A stretch of 64,000 nucleotides of DNA from Caloramator mitchellensis (lineage in GTDB: Bacteria; Bacillota; Clostridia; Clostridiales; Caloramatoraceae): positions 62,001 through 126,000 of the forward strand of contig NZ_LKHP01000006.1 in the NCBI RefSeq assembly GCF_001440545.1. Reading direction: 5' to 3'. Positions 25,425-35,512 of the stretch are shown here, one piece after another (within the stretch, counting starts at the first letter, position 1; each line of letters starts with the position of its first letter). Both the position numbers and the translations under genes were made by a program. The notes beneath the pieces were generated by a model. That model was given only the letters and a program-made list of their open reading frames with translations, had not been told where the DNA came from and searched no databases.

Positions 25425-26378
25425 TTAAATTATTTTCAAACAAAAATTTTTACAATATGCAGAACAATAACCGCATAAAAGACATTTTTCACGTTTTACC
25501 TTAACAATATCATCTTCAATGAATAATGCATCATTTGGGCAGTTGTTGACACAGTCTCCGCATCCTTCACACCATTCTTCAACGTGAAGTTTTCTCCTCT
25601 TATTTTTTAACCTATTAATTATTTCTTCATCAATTTTTTTACCCTCAAATCTTGAAATATTAGCATGAACCTCTTCAACTGATTGCATTCCCACTGCAAT
25701 AGAATGAAGGTAAGGATAATTCAAAACAAACTCAAATGCTTCATCCACATTTTTAATCAGATTTCCTCCGCCTAATGGTTTCATTGCTAAAATGCCTTTT
25801 CCAGATTTAAAAGCTAGCTCTATTGCATTTTTCATATCTTCAATATTTCCATCGATTATTCCAAGCCCCCTCTTATTAAAAATAGGATGAATAACATCAA
25901 CCTCTCCCATTTGGGATATTGCCTCAACTACTTCAACTGCATGAGTTGATACTCCAACTGCCTTTATAAGACCTGCTTTTTTTGCATCTACAAGACACCT
26001 TAATGCCTCTTGATGTCCCTTTAGAGTTAATCTACTTTCCTGCTCATGCATCATAAATATGCCAATTGAATCAACATTAAGTTCTCTTAAAGCTTCTTTT
26101 ATGCTTTCCTTCATGCCATCGTAAGTCCAATCGTAGGATTTGCTTGAAATAATTATATTGTTCCTACCTTCATATAACTCAAGTGCCCTTTTAATATAGG
26201 GGTATGTCTTATATAGCTTTGCAGTGTCTATAATGTTGACCCCGTTATTAAAAGCTTCTAAAATAACATTTGCCCCTTCCTCCAAAGGCAGGTTAGACTG
26301 TAATGGACCAATAGTCAAACTTCCAAAGCAAAGCTTTGAAACTAATAGATTAGAATCTCCTAATCTTATATATTCCAA
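25425..26378 (-). CDS. Aldo/keto reductase with C-terminal 4Fe-4S ferredoxin domain
   Basis: 317 residues. The AKR barrel shows the catalytic tetrad in order: Asp and Tyr in IDTAKLYKTYP, Lys in IISSKSYDW, His in IFMMHEQESR. Residues about 275-310 form a two-cluster ferredoxin: CEGCGDCVNNCP and CLLCGYCSAYC. Such fusions are common in anaerobes; the substrate is unknown. The start is a TTG at 26378 with GGAGG 7 nt upstream. It interrupts the usual ireB-ruvX adjacency and is preceded by the ireB terminator, so it may begin a new transcript. Confidence 0.92.
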   Translation of the reverse strand: MEYIRLGDSNLLVSKLCFGSLTIGPLQSNLPLEEGANVILEAFNNGVNIIDTAKLYKTYPYIKRALELYEGRNNIIISSKSYDWTYDGMKESIKEALRELNVDSIGIFMMHEQESRLTLKGHQEALRCLVDAKKAGLIKAVGVSTHAVEVVEAISQMGEVDVIHPIFNKRGLGIIDGNIEDMKNAIELAFKSGKGILAMKPLGGGNLIKNVDEAFEFVLNYPYLHSIAVGMQSVEEVHANISRFEGKKIDEEIINRLKNKRRKLHVEEWCEGCGDCVNNCPNDALFIEDDIVKVKREKCLLCGYCSAYCKNFCLKII

Positions 26379-26405
26379 AACAATTCCTCCTCGAACAAAA
26401 ATTTA

Positions 26406-26427
26406 GCATGCAAGGTAACTTGCATGC
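26406..26427 (-). terminator. Terminator after ireB
   Basis: Perfect 9-bp stem GCATGCAAG / CTTGCATGC with a GTAA loop, followed on the minus strand by TAAATTTTTG. It lies just beyond the ireB stop codon. Confidence 0.75.
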
Positions 26428-26428
26428 A

Positions 26429-26683
26429 TTATTTTTCAAGATATGATCTTAATAGCTCCTCCAAAAGCTCATCTCTTTCTATTTTTCTTATGATTGCTCT
26501 TGCATTTTTATGACTTGTTATATAAGTTGGATCTCCAGACAAAATATACCCTACGAGCTGATTTATTGGGTTATATCCCTTTTCCTTTAATGCTGCATAA
26601 ACTTCCTTTAAAATTTCCTGAACCTTTGTATTATTATCAACGCTAAATTTAAACTGCATTGTTCCCTCTTTATTTTCTTGCAT
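26429..26683 (-). CDS. ireB: IreB family regulatory phosphoprotein
   Basis: Small protein (84 residues from the ATG at 26683) of the IreB/YrzL family (UPF0297), a substrate of the PASTA kinase IreK that affects cell-envelope stress responses in enterococci. Signature [23 protein letters not shown], then [25 protein letters not shown] second ATG at 26656 also has a ribosome binding site (AGAGGG), but family length favours the longer form. Part of the conserved alaS-ireB-ruvX block. Confidence 0.94.
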   Translation of the reverse strand: MQENKEGTMQFKFSVDNNTKVQEILKEVYAALKEKGYNPINQLVGYILSGDPTYITSHKNARAIIRKIERDELLEELLRSYLEK

Positions 26684-26802
26684 TTTTCTCACACCCTTCT
26701 TAAGTGCTATATAAAGATATTTTCCAATTCTTATAATTATTATACCAAATAAAATTAATAAATCAATCTAATTAGAAAATTGCTTAATAGGTAAAGGGTC
26801 TG

Positions 26803-26900
26803 TCGCAAAATTAGTTTAGTCTATTAATAAGATTTATACATGAGCCTCAAGAAAGATTTCCGAGGCTTATGAGAGGCACTTTTTTAAATCTTTCTATTAG
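26803..26900. repeat. Degenerate repeat remnant with IS-like end
   Basis: The stretch begins GGGTCTGTCGCAAAATT, close to the terminal repeat of the MITE-like element at 49418. It contains a small hairpin GAGCCTC / GAGGCTT and a segment (about 26866-26890) resembling the right arm of the palindrome at 54571-54775. No opposite terminal repeat was found, so this looks like a decayed copy in the ireB-amidase gap. Confidence 0.45.
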
Positions 26901-26955
26901 GCTCTTTAAATGTAGAATCTTAAATTGAAGATTAGTTTTTTATACGACTACCTCT

Positions 26956-27543
26956 TTACAATTTTTTTAATTCCTCTAAAACCAAAGGAATAAATTTTCT
27001 ATTTGCTGCCTCTACAGTATTACCTCCAAAAAAGTTTGTTCCAGGGCAGGATTTTGTAGAACCTGTTCCATTTGTTCTTTTCCCTGTGTTCAAGTCATAC
27101 CAATGATGATATACAATTGTATTGATACTCGGTATCAATTTAAATTTCTTACATAGAACGGCATTTACAAAAACAATAGTCTTCTTTTGCTCTTCGCTCA
27201 TCTTATCTCCGCCCACATCAAAGTTCCCAACGCTTTCAATGCAGATTCCAGTGCTGTTTGCCCCCTTTATACATGCTGGTGCTTCTTCTAATGGCCTACA
27301 AATAGCAATCAACCCATCAGGGAAAATAGTAATATTTTGGCCTATTTCTTCAAATCCTCTCTCAAGATGACTTCTTTCCATTCCCTCAAGTAATACAAAG
27401 TGGTTGTTCTTAAAGTGTTTATAGTTTGGTATATAGGTATGGTGGTTCTGAATCAAAGTAATTTTTCTATTAATTTTTAAATTGTTGATAAAATTTTTAA
27501 ACTCTTCCCTTGTCATTAAAATAAACTTGCCCTTACGTTGCAT
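26956..27543 (-). CDS. N-acetylmuramoyl-L-alanine amidase (Ami_2/PGRP-type)
   Basis: 195 residues. The zinc-ligand pattern is visible: His in ITLIQNHHTYIPN, His in NTIVYHHWYDLNTGKR and Cys in STKSCPGTNFFGG, in the order of amidase_2 domains, with GICIESVGNFD between. It should cut the MurNAc-L-Ala bond of peptidoglycan. There is no signal peptide or wall-binding domain, so release would need lysis or a holin, as for phage endolysins. No phage genes surround it. It sits between alaS and ireB, outside the conserved block. Confidence 0.88.
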   Translation of the reverse strand: MQRKGKFILMTREEFKNFINNLKINRKITLIQNHHTYIPNYKHFKNNHFVLLEGMERSHLERGFEEIGQNITIFPDGLIAICRPLEEAPACIKGANSTGICIESVGNFDVGGDKMSEEQKKTIVFVNAVLCKKFKLIPSINTIVYHHWYDLNTGKRTNGTGSTKSCPGTNFFGGNTVEAANRKFIPLVLEELKKL

Positions 27544-27703
27544 AACCTCATCCCCTTTAATGTTTCTATATAATATATACTATGCAACTTAAATTTTTTG
27601 GGGACGAGTTACTATTTTATAATTGCAAAGTATTTAATTATAAATTAAATGCTAAAACTATATCTTTTGTTTATTTATGCATATTTTGTCTATTAAATAA
27701 ACG

Positions 27704-27739
27704 AAATCTAAGGCACCTTATATAAGATGCCTTAGATTT
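27704..27739 (-). terminator. Terminator after alaS
   Basis: Arms AAATCTAAGGCA / TGCCTTAGATTT (extended by CCTTATATAAG pairs in the tip) form a long hairpin past the alaS stop codon. The minus-strand tail is CGTTTATTT, moderately T-rich. Confidence 0.75.
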
Positions 27740-27775
27740 TAGTTAATCAATCTTTCTTTTGATAAAACATAATTA

Positions 27776-30415
27776 TTACTGTTTAACCATACCCTCAACC
27801 AAACTATATACTGCTTCAAGTGCAGCGTTAACCTTTGATTTATCCTTACCACCAGCTTGTGCCATGTCTGGTCTTCCACCGCCGCCGCCACCTGCTATTT
27901 TTGCGACTTCTCTGATAATATTGCCTGCATGAACTCCATTTGATACAGCCTTTTTTGTTGCCATTGCAACGAAGTTCACCTTATCATCCTTAACCCCTGC
28001 AAGAACAACAACACAATTTTCAATCTTTTCCTTTAGTTTATCTCCAAGTTCCCTTAGGGCATCTACATCTAGGTCTAACGAAGCAGTAATAACCTTAACT
28101 CCTTTTACATCCTTTGCTTCATTCAAAAGGTTTCCAGCAGCATCCTTTGCCATCTTGGATTTCAATGTTTCTATTTCTCTTTCCTTTTCCTTAAGTTCAT
28201 TTACTAATGCTTCAGTTCTTCTTGGAATATCCTTTATGTTGCTCTTTAAAGTTACTGCAACATCCTTTATTAGGTTTTCAAGAGATTCAATATATTTCAG
28301 TGCTCCCTTACCTGTTACAGCTTCAATTCTTCTTATTCCTGCTGCAACACCGCCTTCTGAAACAATCTTAAATAATCCAATAGTTGCAGTATTCAAAACA
28401 TGGGTACCTCCACAAAGCTCCATGCTGTATTCTCCAGCCTTAACAACCCTTACAATATCTGCATATTTTTCATCGAATAGAGCCGTTGCTCCCATTCTTC
28501 TTGCTTCATCTATGCTTGTTTCAATAGTTTCAACATCAAGTGATTCCATAATTTTATCGTTAACTATGTTTTCTATTCTTCTCAAGTCTTCAGCTGAAAG
28601 CGCCTCAAAATGAGTGAAGTCAAACCTTAATCTGTCTGGTGAAACTAAAGAACCAGCCTGCTGAACATGTGCTCCTACTACATCTTTAAGCGCCTTATGA
28701 AGGAGATGTGTTGCAGTATGGTTTCTTGCTATATCCATTCTTCTTGCTTTATCTACAATGCTTGTAGCTTCGGCACCCTTATAGGCTTTACCATCTACAA
28801 TTTTACCTATATGTATAACCTTGTTATTTGCAGTTTTCTTAGTATCTTCGACTTCTATTCTGAAGCCGTCGCCTTCAATAATTCCCTTATCTCCAACCTG
28901 TCCTCCCATCTCAGCATAGAAGGAAGTCCTATCAAGTATTACTGTGACTTCTTCTCCTTTATTTGCCTCTTCAACTATTTGACCGTCCTTTACGATAACA
29001 AGTATATTCCCTCTTGAAATTGTGTTATTATAGCCTTCAAAAACTGTATTTACATCCGCTGAAAGTGTCATAAACACATCGACATCAGTTCCCATAAAGT
29101 TAGTTTCTTCCCTTGCAGCTCTTGCTCTCTCCTTTTGAGCCTCCATTTCCCTGTTAAATCCCTCAAGGTCAATTGCCATATTAGACTCTTCTAATATCTC
29201 AAGAGTTAATTCTATAGGGAATCCATAAGTGTCATACAATTTAAATGCCTTTTCACCATCGAGTATATTCTTATCATTCTTCTTTAAATCATTTACATAT
29301 TCTTGTAGTATGTTCATTCCTTGGTCGATTGTCTCATCAAACCTTTCCTCTTCTACCTTGAGTACCTTCTTTATATATTCCCTCTTTTCTCCAAGTTCAG
29401 GATAAGCATCCTTTGAATTTTCAATTACTACATCACAAAGTTCCCATAGAAATGCTCCCTTAACTCCTAACAACTTTCCATGTCTTGCTGCTCTTCTTAA
29501 AAGTCTTCTTAAAACATAACCTCTTCCTTCATTTGATGGCAACACACCATCGCTAACCATAAACACTACACTTCTTATATGGTCTGTAATAACCCTTATT
29601 GAAACATCCTTCTTATCATCAGTTCCATAATTATATTTTGCAAAACTGCAAACCTTGTTCTTTATGTTTTTCATTGTATCTATCTCAAAAATGCTGTCTA
29701 CTTCCTGCATTATAGTTGCAATTCTTTCAAGCCCCATTCCTGTGTCTATGTTTGGATTTGCAAGTCTATGATATACTCCCTCTTCATCCTTATCAAACTG
29801 AGTAAAAACAAGATTCCAAAACTCAACAAATCTGTCGCAGTCGCATCCAACACCGCATGTTGGCTTTCCACATCCCTTGTCTTCACCCCTGTCAAAGTAA
29901 ATCTCTGAACAAGGGCCGCATGGACCAACACCTATTTCCCAGAAGTTATCTTCCTTGCCCATTCTCACAATTCTTTCAGCTGGAATTCCAACCTTCTTAT
30001 TCCATATTTCAAATGCTTCATCATCGTCCAGATATATTGTAATCCATAATCTGTCCTTTGGTAGTTTTAATACTTCAGTAACAAATTCCCATGACCAAGG
30101 AATAACTTCTTCTTTAAAATAGTCACCAAAGGAGAAGTTCCCAAGCATTTCAAAGAAGGTAGCATGTCTTGCTGTTTTACCTACCCTTTCAATATCTCCA
30201 GTTCTTATACACTTTTGACAAGTTGTAACCCTTTTTCTTGGTGGAACTTCTTGTCCTGTAAAATATGGCTTTAATGGAGCCATTCCGGCATTGATAAGCA
30301 GCAAGCTCCTATCATTCTTTGGAACAAGTGAAAAGCTTGGAAGTCTTAAATGGTCTTTGCTCTCAAAAAATGATAAATATTTTTCTCTTAATTCATTAAC
30401 TCCCATGTAGTTCAT
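27776..30415 (-). CDS. alaS: Alanine-tRNA ligase
   Basis: 879 residues. Class II catalytic core (motif 1 region [23 protein letters not shown], motif 2 [30 protein letters not shown]). The editing domain has [11 protein letters not shown] and CGGTH zinc ligands. The C-Ala domain ends [18 protein letters not shown] at 30415 follows AGGAGGTG. Expression is controlled by the Ala T-box leader immediately upstream. It heads the conserved block with ireB, ruvX and DUF1292. Confidence 0.98.
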   Translation of the reverse strand: MNYMGVNELREKYLSFFESKDHLRLPSFSLVPKNDRSLLLINAGMAPLKPYFTGQEVPPRKRVTTCQKCIRTGDIERVGKTARHATFFEMLGNFSFGDYFKEEVIPWSWEFVTEVLKLPKDRLWITIYLDDDEAFEIWNKKVGIPAERIVRMGKEDNFWEIGVGPCGPCSEIYFDRGEDKGCGKPTCGVGCDCDRFVEFWNLVFTQFDKDEEGVYHRLANPNIDTGMGLERIATIMQEVDSIFEIDTMKNIKNKVCSFAKYNYGTDDKKDVSIRVITDHIRSVVFMVSDGVLPSNEGRGYVLRRLLRRAARHGKLLGVKGAFLWELCDVVIENSKDAYPELGEKREYIKKVLKVEEERFDETIDQGMNILQEYVNDLKKNDKNILDGEKAFKLYDTYGFPIELTLEILEESNMAIDLEGFNREMEAQKERARAAREETNFMGTDVDVFMTLSADVNTVFEGYNNTISRGNILVIVKDGQIVEEANKGEEVTVILDRTSFYAEMGGQVGDKGIIEGDGFRIEVEDTKKTANNKVIHIGKIVDGKAYKGAEATSIVDKARRMDIARNHTATHLLHKALKDVVGAHVQQAGSLVSPDRLRFDFTHFEALSAEDLRRIENIVNDKIMESLDVETIETSIDEARRMGATALFDEKYADIVRVVKAGEYSMELCGGTHVLNTATIGLFKIVSEGGVAAGIRRIEAVTGKGALKYIESLENLIKDVAVTLKSNIKDIPRRTEALVNELKEKEREIETLKSKMAKDAAGNLLNEAKDVKGVKVITASLDLDVDALRELGDKLKEKIENCVVVLAGVKDDKVNFVAMATKKAVSNGVHAGNIIREVAKIAGGGGGGRPDMAQAGGKDKSKVNAALEAVYSLVEGMVKQ

Positions 30416-30474
30416 AACCGCACCTCCTGAAAATATTATTAATTAAAACAAGTTTTTCTGTCCAGTCTAAAAAA

Positions 30475-30745
30475 TTAAAGCCCTTCATCCCCAAAGGGAC
30501 GAAAGGCCAACTTCCGCGTTACCACCCTAATAGATTATGTTAAACATAATCCACCTCATTAAAATAACGGAATTACCGTCACTGCCTAATTAAGTTAACA
30601 ATTTGTAGGTTAACTTATTTTTCAGCAGGAGGCTTAGAGACTGCTTCTATACTTCTCTGTAAAGGCTTTCACCAACCGCCTTCTCTCTGTAATCAGAAGA
30701 AATATATACTCCTTCTCATCTTCGCCTTTAGAATATTAATGCTAA
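30475..30745 (-). ncRNA. T-box leader of alaS (Ala specifier)
   Basis: The minus-strand leader contains the T-box core AGGGTGGTAACGCGG (30513-30527), an antiterminator/terminator pair with a terminator stem at 30480-30507 followed by TTTAATTTTTT, and Stem I with GAA-GCA-GTC, in which GCA is an alanine codon in the specifier position. Uncharged tRNA-Ala should stabilise the antiterminator and let transcription enter alaS. Confidence 0.93.
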
Positions 30746-30750
30746 TTTTC

Positions 30751-30778
30751 ATTATATAAAATATTATAAAAAAATCAA
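30751..30778 (-). promoter_or_regulatory. Promoter of the alaS T-box leader
   Basis: On the minus strand TTGATT (30773-30778), 16-nt spacer, TATAAT (30751-30756), just upstream of the T-box RNA. Confidence 0.72.
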
Positions 30779-30786
30779 GTATTACT

Positions 30787-31791
30787 TTAATAAAGATTAT
30801 TAATGAGATAATTGTAGGTTACTTTTAATATAGCAAAAACAGGAACAGATAAAATAAGCCCCCACGAGCCAAAGAATTTACCTCCTATCAAAAGTGCAAT
30901 TAAAACAATAACTGGGTGCAATCCTAATTTGTTTTCCAATATCTTTGGAGCAATAACCCCGCTTTCAATTTCCTGTATAACAAAAAAAGCGACCGATATG
31001 TATAGAGCCTTGGTTGTCGATTCGGTTAAAGCAGATAGTAGTGCTGGAATAAACCCCAGCAATGGCCCAAAATATGGGATAATATTAGTTATTCCATTTA
31101 AAAATGCAATGATAAAAGCATATTTTATTTTAAAAATAATGAGAATGCCTAAAGTTGATAAAGTTATAATAATAGATAAAATCAGCTGCCCTTTAAAGAA
31201 TGCACCTAATATCTTATCGTAGTCTCTGAACATTTCTAAAGCCTTATCCCGCAATTTAAAAGGAATTATTGCCCTGAGTGTTTTCGTAAAATATTCAGAA
31301 TCAGATAGAAAATAATACATAAATATAGGAATTAATATGTAGGTAGGTATATTAGACAGTAAATTAAATATATCATCAAATGTTTTTTTAATATTTCTTG
31401 AAATAATCTCCTCCAATTTTACTGTAGTAACGTTTACTATATTTTTGATGTATGGGGGTAGTTGTTCATCATTCAGGAATATTAAAATCTTTTCTAATTC
31501 GTGCGTTATTTCATTCAGATTGTTCATCAAATCAGCCGCTTCTTTTATAATCATTGGAATCACATATATTAGAGTTAATGCGATTAACATAATAAAAATA
31601 GCAACAGTAGATATAGAGGCAATCTTTTGACTTAATCCTTTTCTTTTTAGATATTTTACTATTGGATATAACATATATGATAGAAATGCTGCAATTATTA
31701 CTGGCTTAAGGTATTTAATGAACACATACATTAATATTAATAAAACCAAAATATATACGATATTAACAATTGGTTTAAGCGCTATCTTCAT
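30787..31791 (-). CDS. AI-2E family transporter (YrrI-like)
   Basis: 334-residue membrane protein of the AI-2E/UPF0118 family: N-terminal pair of helices, a longer amphipathic region (ITHELEKILIFLNDEQLPPYIK), then further helices with FKGQLILSIIITLSTLGILI and the conserved NIIPYFGPLLGFIPALLSAL. Family members have been linked to autoinducer-2 export or Na+/H+ antiport; the substrate is unknown. In Bacillus yrrI also lies just upstream of alaS. It is 10 nt downstream of the PRC-barrel gene. Confidence 0.9.
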   Translation of the reverse strand: MKIALKPIVNIVYILVLLILMYVFIKYLKPVIIAAFLSYMLYPIVKYLKRKGLSQKIASISTVAIFIMLIALTLIYVIPMIIKEAADLMNNLNEITHELEKILIFLNDEQLPPYIKNIVNVTTVKLEEIISRNIKKTFDDIFNLLSNIPTYILIPIFMYYFLSDSEYFTKTLRAIIPFKLRDKALEMFRDYDKILGAFFKGQLILSIIITLSTLGILIIFKIKYAFIIAFLNGITNIIPYFGPLLGFIPALLSALTESTTKALYISVAFFVIQEIESGVIAPKILENKLGLHPVIVLIALLIGGKFFGSWGLILSVPVFAILKVTYNYLINNLY

Positions 31792-31800
31792 ATTTATCCC

Positions 31801-32304
31801 TCAAAACGACCACAAAGAAATTTGATTAATCATCTCGATATTGCTTCCTTCAACGAAGGCTCTTCCATTCTTTAATAAATCTTCCTTTTTCAAGAAAACC
31901 AGTTTTCTTCCCGTAATTAAATCATCATAAAAACCCATCGAAACTATAAACGCTATTATATCACCGCTATTCTTTTCTAACACGATGTCTACAATACTTC
32001 CAATTTCTCGTTTGTCTTTGTCATATACACTCTTACCAAATAAATTTGTTATAAAAAATACTTCAGCCTTTTTTATAGAATTCATATTAACTCTGTATGG
32101 CTCATTTTTTAGATAAACCATATCATTAATAATCTCTAAATTATTAATTTTAGAAAGAAATACAATTCCCTTTTCATCAAGCGGCTTTATAATGAGTGAT
32201 GTTATACGTTTTGTTCTATAATCCACTATTGCATTTTCAACGTTTCCAATTTCATTTTTTTCATAGTAAACCTTCCTACCCTTTATCTCGAGTATTTTTA
32301 ACAT
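31801..32304 (-). CDS. PRC-barrel domain protein
   Basis: 167 residues with two PRC-barrel-like units: residues about 1-80 (EIKGRKVYYEKNEIGNVENAIVD) and about 85-165 (GKSVYDKDKREIGSIVDIVLE). Such proteins (e.g. YlmC-type, photosynthetic H-subunit relatives) often bind ligands or partner membrane complexes. It is cotranscribed with the AI-2E permease. No enzymatic motif. The ATG follows AGAGGTG. Confidence 0.85.
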   Translation of the reverse strand: MLKILEIKGRKVYYEKNEIGNVENAIVDYRTKRITSLIIKPLDEKGIVFLSKINNLEIINDMVYLKNEPYRVNMNSIKKAEVFFITNLFGKSVYDKDKREIGSIVDIVLEKNSGDIIAFIVSMGFYDDLITGRKLVFLKKEDLLKNGRAFVEGSNIEMINQISLWSF

Positions 32305-32374
32305 ACACTCACCTCTGCCAATATATTATATTTTATTATTTGCAAATTAAAATTAATAATTCACGCAAAAATAA

Positions 32375-32414
32375 AAAGCTATAGGGTTTAGTAAATAATC
32401 AACCCTATAGCTTT
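32375..32414 (-). terminator. Rho-independent terminator after mnmA
   Basis: 14-bp perfect stem AAAGCTATAGGGTT / AACCCTATAGCTTT with a 12-nt loop, followed on the minus strand by TTATTTTTG after the terminal T residues of the stem. It overlaps the end of the mnmA transcript. Confidence 0.9.
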
Positions 32415-32417
32415 GCA

Positions 32418-33497
32418 TCATATTATATCCTTAATTATTCCTCCACCTACTACAATATCACCGTCATAGAATACTACCGACTGACCCTTAGTAATTGCTC
32501 TTTGGGGTTCATCAAACTTCACGATAACGCCATTTTTATATGGTGAAATTACTGCTGGTGCCTCCTTAGCTGAATATCTAATCTTTGCAGTAACCCTTAT
32601 TTCCTTTTCTAATTTGTCAAAAGGAATAAAATTCAAATCCTCTGCATATAGCCTATCCCTGAATACTTCCTTTTCATCACCAATTACTACTAAATTTTTC
32701 TCAGGAATTATATCTACAACAAACATCGGCTTTCCAAAGGCTATACCAAGTCCTTTTCTCTGCCCTATAGTGTAATGTATTATTCCCTTATGCTCCCCCA
32801 ATATATTTCCATTGACATCAACAAAATATCCTGGCTTTACTTTATCCGGAACCCTATTTTTGATAAAATTAGCATAATCATTATCAGGAACAAAACATAT
32901 CTCTTCACTATCTGGTTTATTGAAAACCACAAGCCCAATTTCCTCAGCGATTTTTCTTACCTTATCCTTAGTTAATCCACCTAGAGGCATAAGAGTATGT
33001 GCAAGCTGATATTGTGTAAGCCCATATAGTGCATATGTCTGGTCTTTTCTAACGTCCGAAGACCTGATTAATAGATATCTTCCTCTTTCTTCATCATATT
33101 TTACTGATGCATAATGGCCAGTTGCAACATATTTTGCCCCTAACCCCTCTGCCTTTCTTAAGAATTCATCAAACTTTATAAACTTATTACATGCTATACA
33201 AGGATTTGGTGTATGCCCAGCAATATATTCATCAATAAAATTATGAATTACCTTTTTCTCGAAAACATCTCTAAAATTCATTACATAGTAATATATGCCT
33301 AATCTATCTGCAACCTCACGCGCATCGTTAACTGCCGAAATTGAACAGCATCCACCTATTTTTTCTTCATAAAAAACATCCTTTGGGACTAATGTCATAG
33401 TAATTCCTATAACATTATACCCTTGCTCCTTTAAAAGATATGCTGCCACAGAGCTATCAACTCCACCACTCATTCCTACAACTACTGTTTCCTTCAT
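32418..33497 (-). CDS. mnmA: tRNA-specific 2-thiouridylase
   Basis: Makes 2-thiouridine at position 34 of tRNA-Lys/Glu/Gln. 359 residues. PP-loop [15 protein letters not shown] at 8-22, the catalytic cysteines in [12 protein letters not shown] and [12 protein letters not shown], and the C-terminal beta-barrel end [14 protein letters not shown] chose the ATG at 33497, after GAGGTGG; an in-frame GTG at 33524 falls inside a 46-bp repeat and is rejected. The sulfur donor IscS is encoded nearby. Confidence 0.96.
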   Translation of the reverse strand: MKETVVVGMSGGVDSSVAAYLLKEQGYNVIGITMTLVPKDVFYEEKIGGCCSISAVNDAREVADRLGIYYYVMNFRDVFEKKVIHNFIDEYIAGHTPNPCIACNKFIKFDEFLRKAEGLGAKYVATGHYASVKYDEERGRYLLIRSSDVRKDQTYALYGLTQYQLAHTLMPLGGLTKDKVRKIAEEIGLVVFNKPDSEEICFVPDNDYANFIKNRVPDKVKPGYFVDVNGNILGEHKGIIHYTIGQRKGLGIAFGKPMFVVDIIPEKNLVVIGDEKEVFRDRLYAEDLNFIPFDKLEKEIRVTAKIRYSAKEAPAVISPYKNGVIVKFDEPQRAITKGQSVVFYDGDIVVGGGIIKDII

Positions 33498-33513
33498 TCC
33501 TACCACCTCTTTA

Positions 33514-33559
33514 GTGACATTCACTTGATTTCTTGAGTTCTTGAATTGTTTGTCAATTT
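33514..33559 (+). repeat. 46-bp exact repeat, copy 1 (upstream of mnmA)
   Basis: Identical over 46 bp to 46848-46893. It holds three tandem 8-mers (TTGATTTC, TTGAGTTC, TTGAATTG) and ends TTTGTCAATTT. It lies 4 nt upstream of the mnmA ribosome binding site, in antisense orientation to the gene. Confidence 0.9.
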
Positions 33560-33794
33560 GGCCAAACTATAAATTCAATAATATGTATGTTTAATCTATT
33601 CCCACTCGTAGTTAATTATTATTTCTCTTTCAGCCAGTTATTTTATTACCTACCATCCTTCTAAACGCTTATAGACTAATAAAAACCCTGAAATCTTATT
33701 TTTACTCAATTTCATTAATTTTAGTTAGCTCTTCTATCATATTCATATTATATCAAGCTTTTAGAATTTTTCAAAACCGTCTCTCCATGAAGAA
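33560..33794. other. Non-coding gap between mnmA and iscU
   Basis: With the repeat and hairpin on either side, this is part of a 380-nt stretch without a gene. I see no credible short ORF with a ribosome binding site and no recognisable riboswitch. The sequence is AT-rich and may hold the mnmA promoter, but no clear -35/-10 pair stands out. Confidence 0.5.
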
Positions 33795-33837
33795 CCCCAT
33801 GGATGATTTTGAAACAGCATCAAAATCATTCATGGGG
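33795..33837 (-). terminator. Long hairpin after iscU, probable terminator
   Basis: A 17-bp stem with one G-T pair (outer arms CCCCATGG / TCATGGGG, inner GATGATTTTG / CAAAATCATT) and a 9-nt loop lies downstream of iscU. The T-run is poor. It resembles the hairpin at 15802-15838. Confidence 0.6.
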
Positions 33838-33880
33838 CACAAATTGCAGATTTTATGAAGTATGCTGTAATATACAGATA

Positions 33881-34321
33881 TCACTCAATTTCATGTTCAT
33901 GGTGATGGTGGTCGTGTCCACCTTGAGAAAATTTATCCTCCCATGGTTCCAATCCCTTTTTAACTCTGTAGTCATTTATTGCCTTGTGGATTGCTTCTTC
34001 GGCAAGAACTGAACAGTGCATTTTTACTGCTGGAAGTCCATCTAACGCTTCAGCAACAGCCTTATTAGTTAAATGCCATGCCTCTTCAACAGTTTTTCCC
34101 TTTATAAGTTCTGTAGCCATGCTGCTTGATGCAATTGCAGCACCGCAACCAAATGTTTTGAACTTTACATCTGTTATTACATCGTTATCTATTTTAAGAT
34201 AAATTTTCATTATATCGCCACATTGTGGGTTTCCAACTTCACCAATTCCATCTGCATTAGGTATTTCTCCTACGTTTCTTGGATTTAAAAAATGCTGTTG
34301 AACTTTTTCGCTGTATTCCAT
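33881..34321 (-). CDS. iscU: Iron-sulfur cluster scaffold protein IscU/NifU N-domain
   Basis: 146 residues. The three scaffold cysteines appear in VGNPQCGDIMKI (with the conserved Asp), TFGCGAAIASSS and VKMHCSVLAEEAI. The C-terminus has an extra His-rich tail (GGHDHHHHEHE). It assembles [2Fe-2S]/[4Fe-4S] clusters from sulfur supplied by IscS, whose gene ends directly upstream. Part of the iscR-iscS-iscU operon. Confidence 0.96.
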   Translation of the reverse strand: MEYSEKVQQHFLNPRNVGEIPNADGIGEVGNPQCGDIMKIYLKIDNDVITDVKFKTFGCGAAIASSSMATELIKGKTVEEAWHLTNKAVAEALDGLPAVKMHCSVLAEEAIHKAINDYRVKKGLEPWEDKFSQGGHDHHHHEHEIE

Positions 34322-34322
34322 A

Positions 34323-35510
34323 TTACTTTTCCCCCTTCAAAAAATCTTCGTATAGTGGTGACATATCTCTAAGCCTTTGAACTATATTTGGTAACACTGA
34401 TAAAACATAATCCACATCTTCTTCGGTGTTTTTATCTCCTAAGGACAATCTCAATGACCCATGAGCAATTTCATGTGGAAGTCCAATCGCCAATAACACG
34501 TGGGACGGGTCGAGAGAACCTGATGAACATGCGCTTCCTGTTGATGCCGCTATTCCAAACTGGTCTAAAAGTAAAAGCAGCGATTCGCCTTCTATAAATC
34601 TAAAGCTAACATTTATGTTACCTGGAAGTCTATGAACAGGATGACCATTTAATTTAGTGTGAGGAATCTTATCCATAATACCGTTTAATAATCTGTCTCT
34701 TAAAGTTATCAATTTAGCATTATGCCCCTCTATATCTTGTGTTGCAAGCTCAATAGCCTTTCCAAGTCCAACTATTCCAGGCAGATTTTCGGTTCCAGCT
34801 CTTCTTCTTCTTTCCTGCCCTCCGCCGTGTATCAGGTTATCTATCTTTACTCCCTTTCTAATGTATAATGCTCCTACACCCTTTGGTCCGTAGAATTTAT
34901 GAGCAGCTAAAGATAGTAAGTCTATGTTCATTTCCTTCACATCTATTTTAATATGCCCAACCGCCTGAACTGCATCAGTGTGGAATAATACTCCTCTTTC
35001 TCTTGCAATCTTTCCTATTTCAGCTATTGGCTGAATAGTTCCTATTTCGTTATTAGCAAACATGATTGAAATCAATATCGTTTTATCAGTTATTGCATTC
35101 TTTAACTGTTCTAAATCAACAACTCCATTTTCATCCACATCTAAATAAGTTACTTCAAATCCTCTTTTTTCAAGGTATTCGCATGTATGTAAAACTGCGT
35201 GATGTTCTATCTTTGTAGTAATAATATGATTGCCTTTTTCTCTATTTGCAAGGGCAACTCCTTTAATAGCCCAGTTATCTGCCTCTGAACCTCCACCTGT
35301 AAAGAATATTTCATCGGTATTTGCGTTCAAAGCCTTTGCAACTTTATCCCTTGCATCTTCAATTGCCCTTTTAGACTTCCTTGCAAACGTATAAATCGAT
35401 GAAGGATTACCAAAATTTTCAGTGAAATAAGGAAGCATTGCCTCTAAAACTTCTGGCTTTACGTAAGTAGTAGCGGCATGGTCCATATAAACTAATCTTT
35501 TCTCTTCCAT
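34323..35510 (-). CDS. iscS: Cysteine desulfurase
   Basis: PLP enzyme that frees sulfur from cysteine for Fe-S clusters and tRNA thiolation. 395 residues. [10 protein letters not shown] at the N-terminus, [26 protein letters not shown] with the PLP Lys, and the catalytic-Cys loop [16 protein letters not shown] are all present. Starts just after iscR. It serves IscU and, with mnmA nearby, tRNA 2-thiolation. The NifS/IscS group is clear. Confidence 0.97.
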   Translation of the reverse strand: MEEKRLVYMDHAATTYVKPEVLEAMLPYFTENFGNPSSIYTFARKSKRAIEDARDKVAKALNANTDEIFFTGGGSEADNWAIKGVALANREKGNHIITTKIEHHAVLHTCEYLEKRGFEVTYLDVDENGVVDLEQLKNAITDKTILISIMFANNEIGTIQPIAEIGKIARERGVLFHTDAVQAVGHIKIDVKEMNIDLLSLAAHKFYGPKGVGALYIRKGVKIDNLIHGGGQERRRRAGTENLPGIVGLGKAIELATQDIEGHNAKLITLRDRLLNGIMDKIPHTKLNGHPVHRLPGNINVSFRFIEGESLLLLLDQFGIAASTGSACSSGSLDPSHVLLAIGLPHEIAHGSLRLSLGDKNTEEDVDYVLSVLPNIVQRLRDMSPLYEDFLKGEK

Positions 35511-35512
35511 AT

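Noticed and set aside
33514-33559. The 46-bp repeat as the mnmA promoter (TTGACA on the minus strand)
   Set aside because: No acceptable -10 box lies 16-18 nt downstream, and the other copy is in the opposite orientation to its gene.
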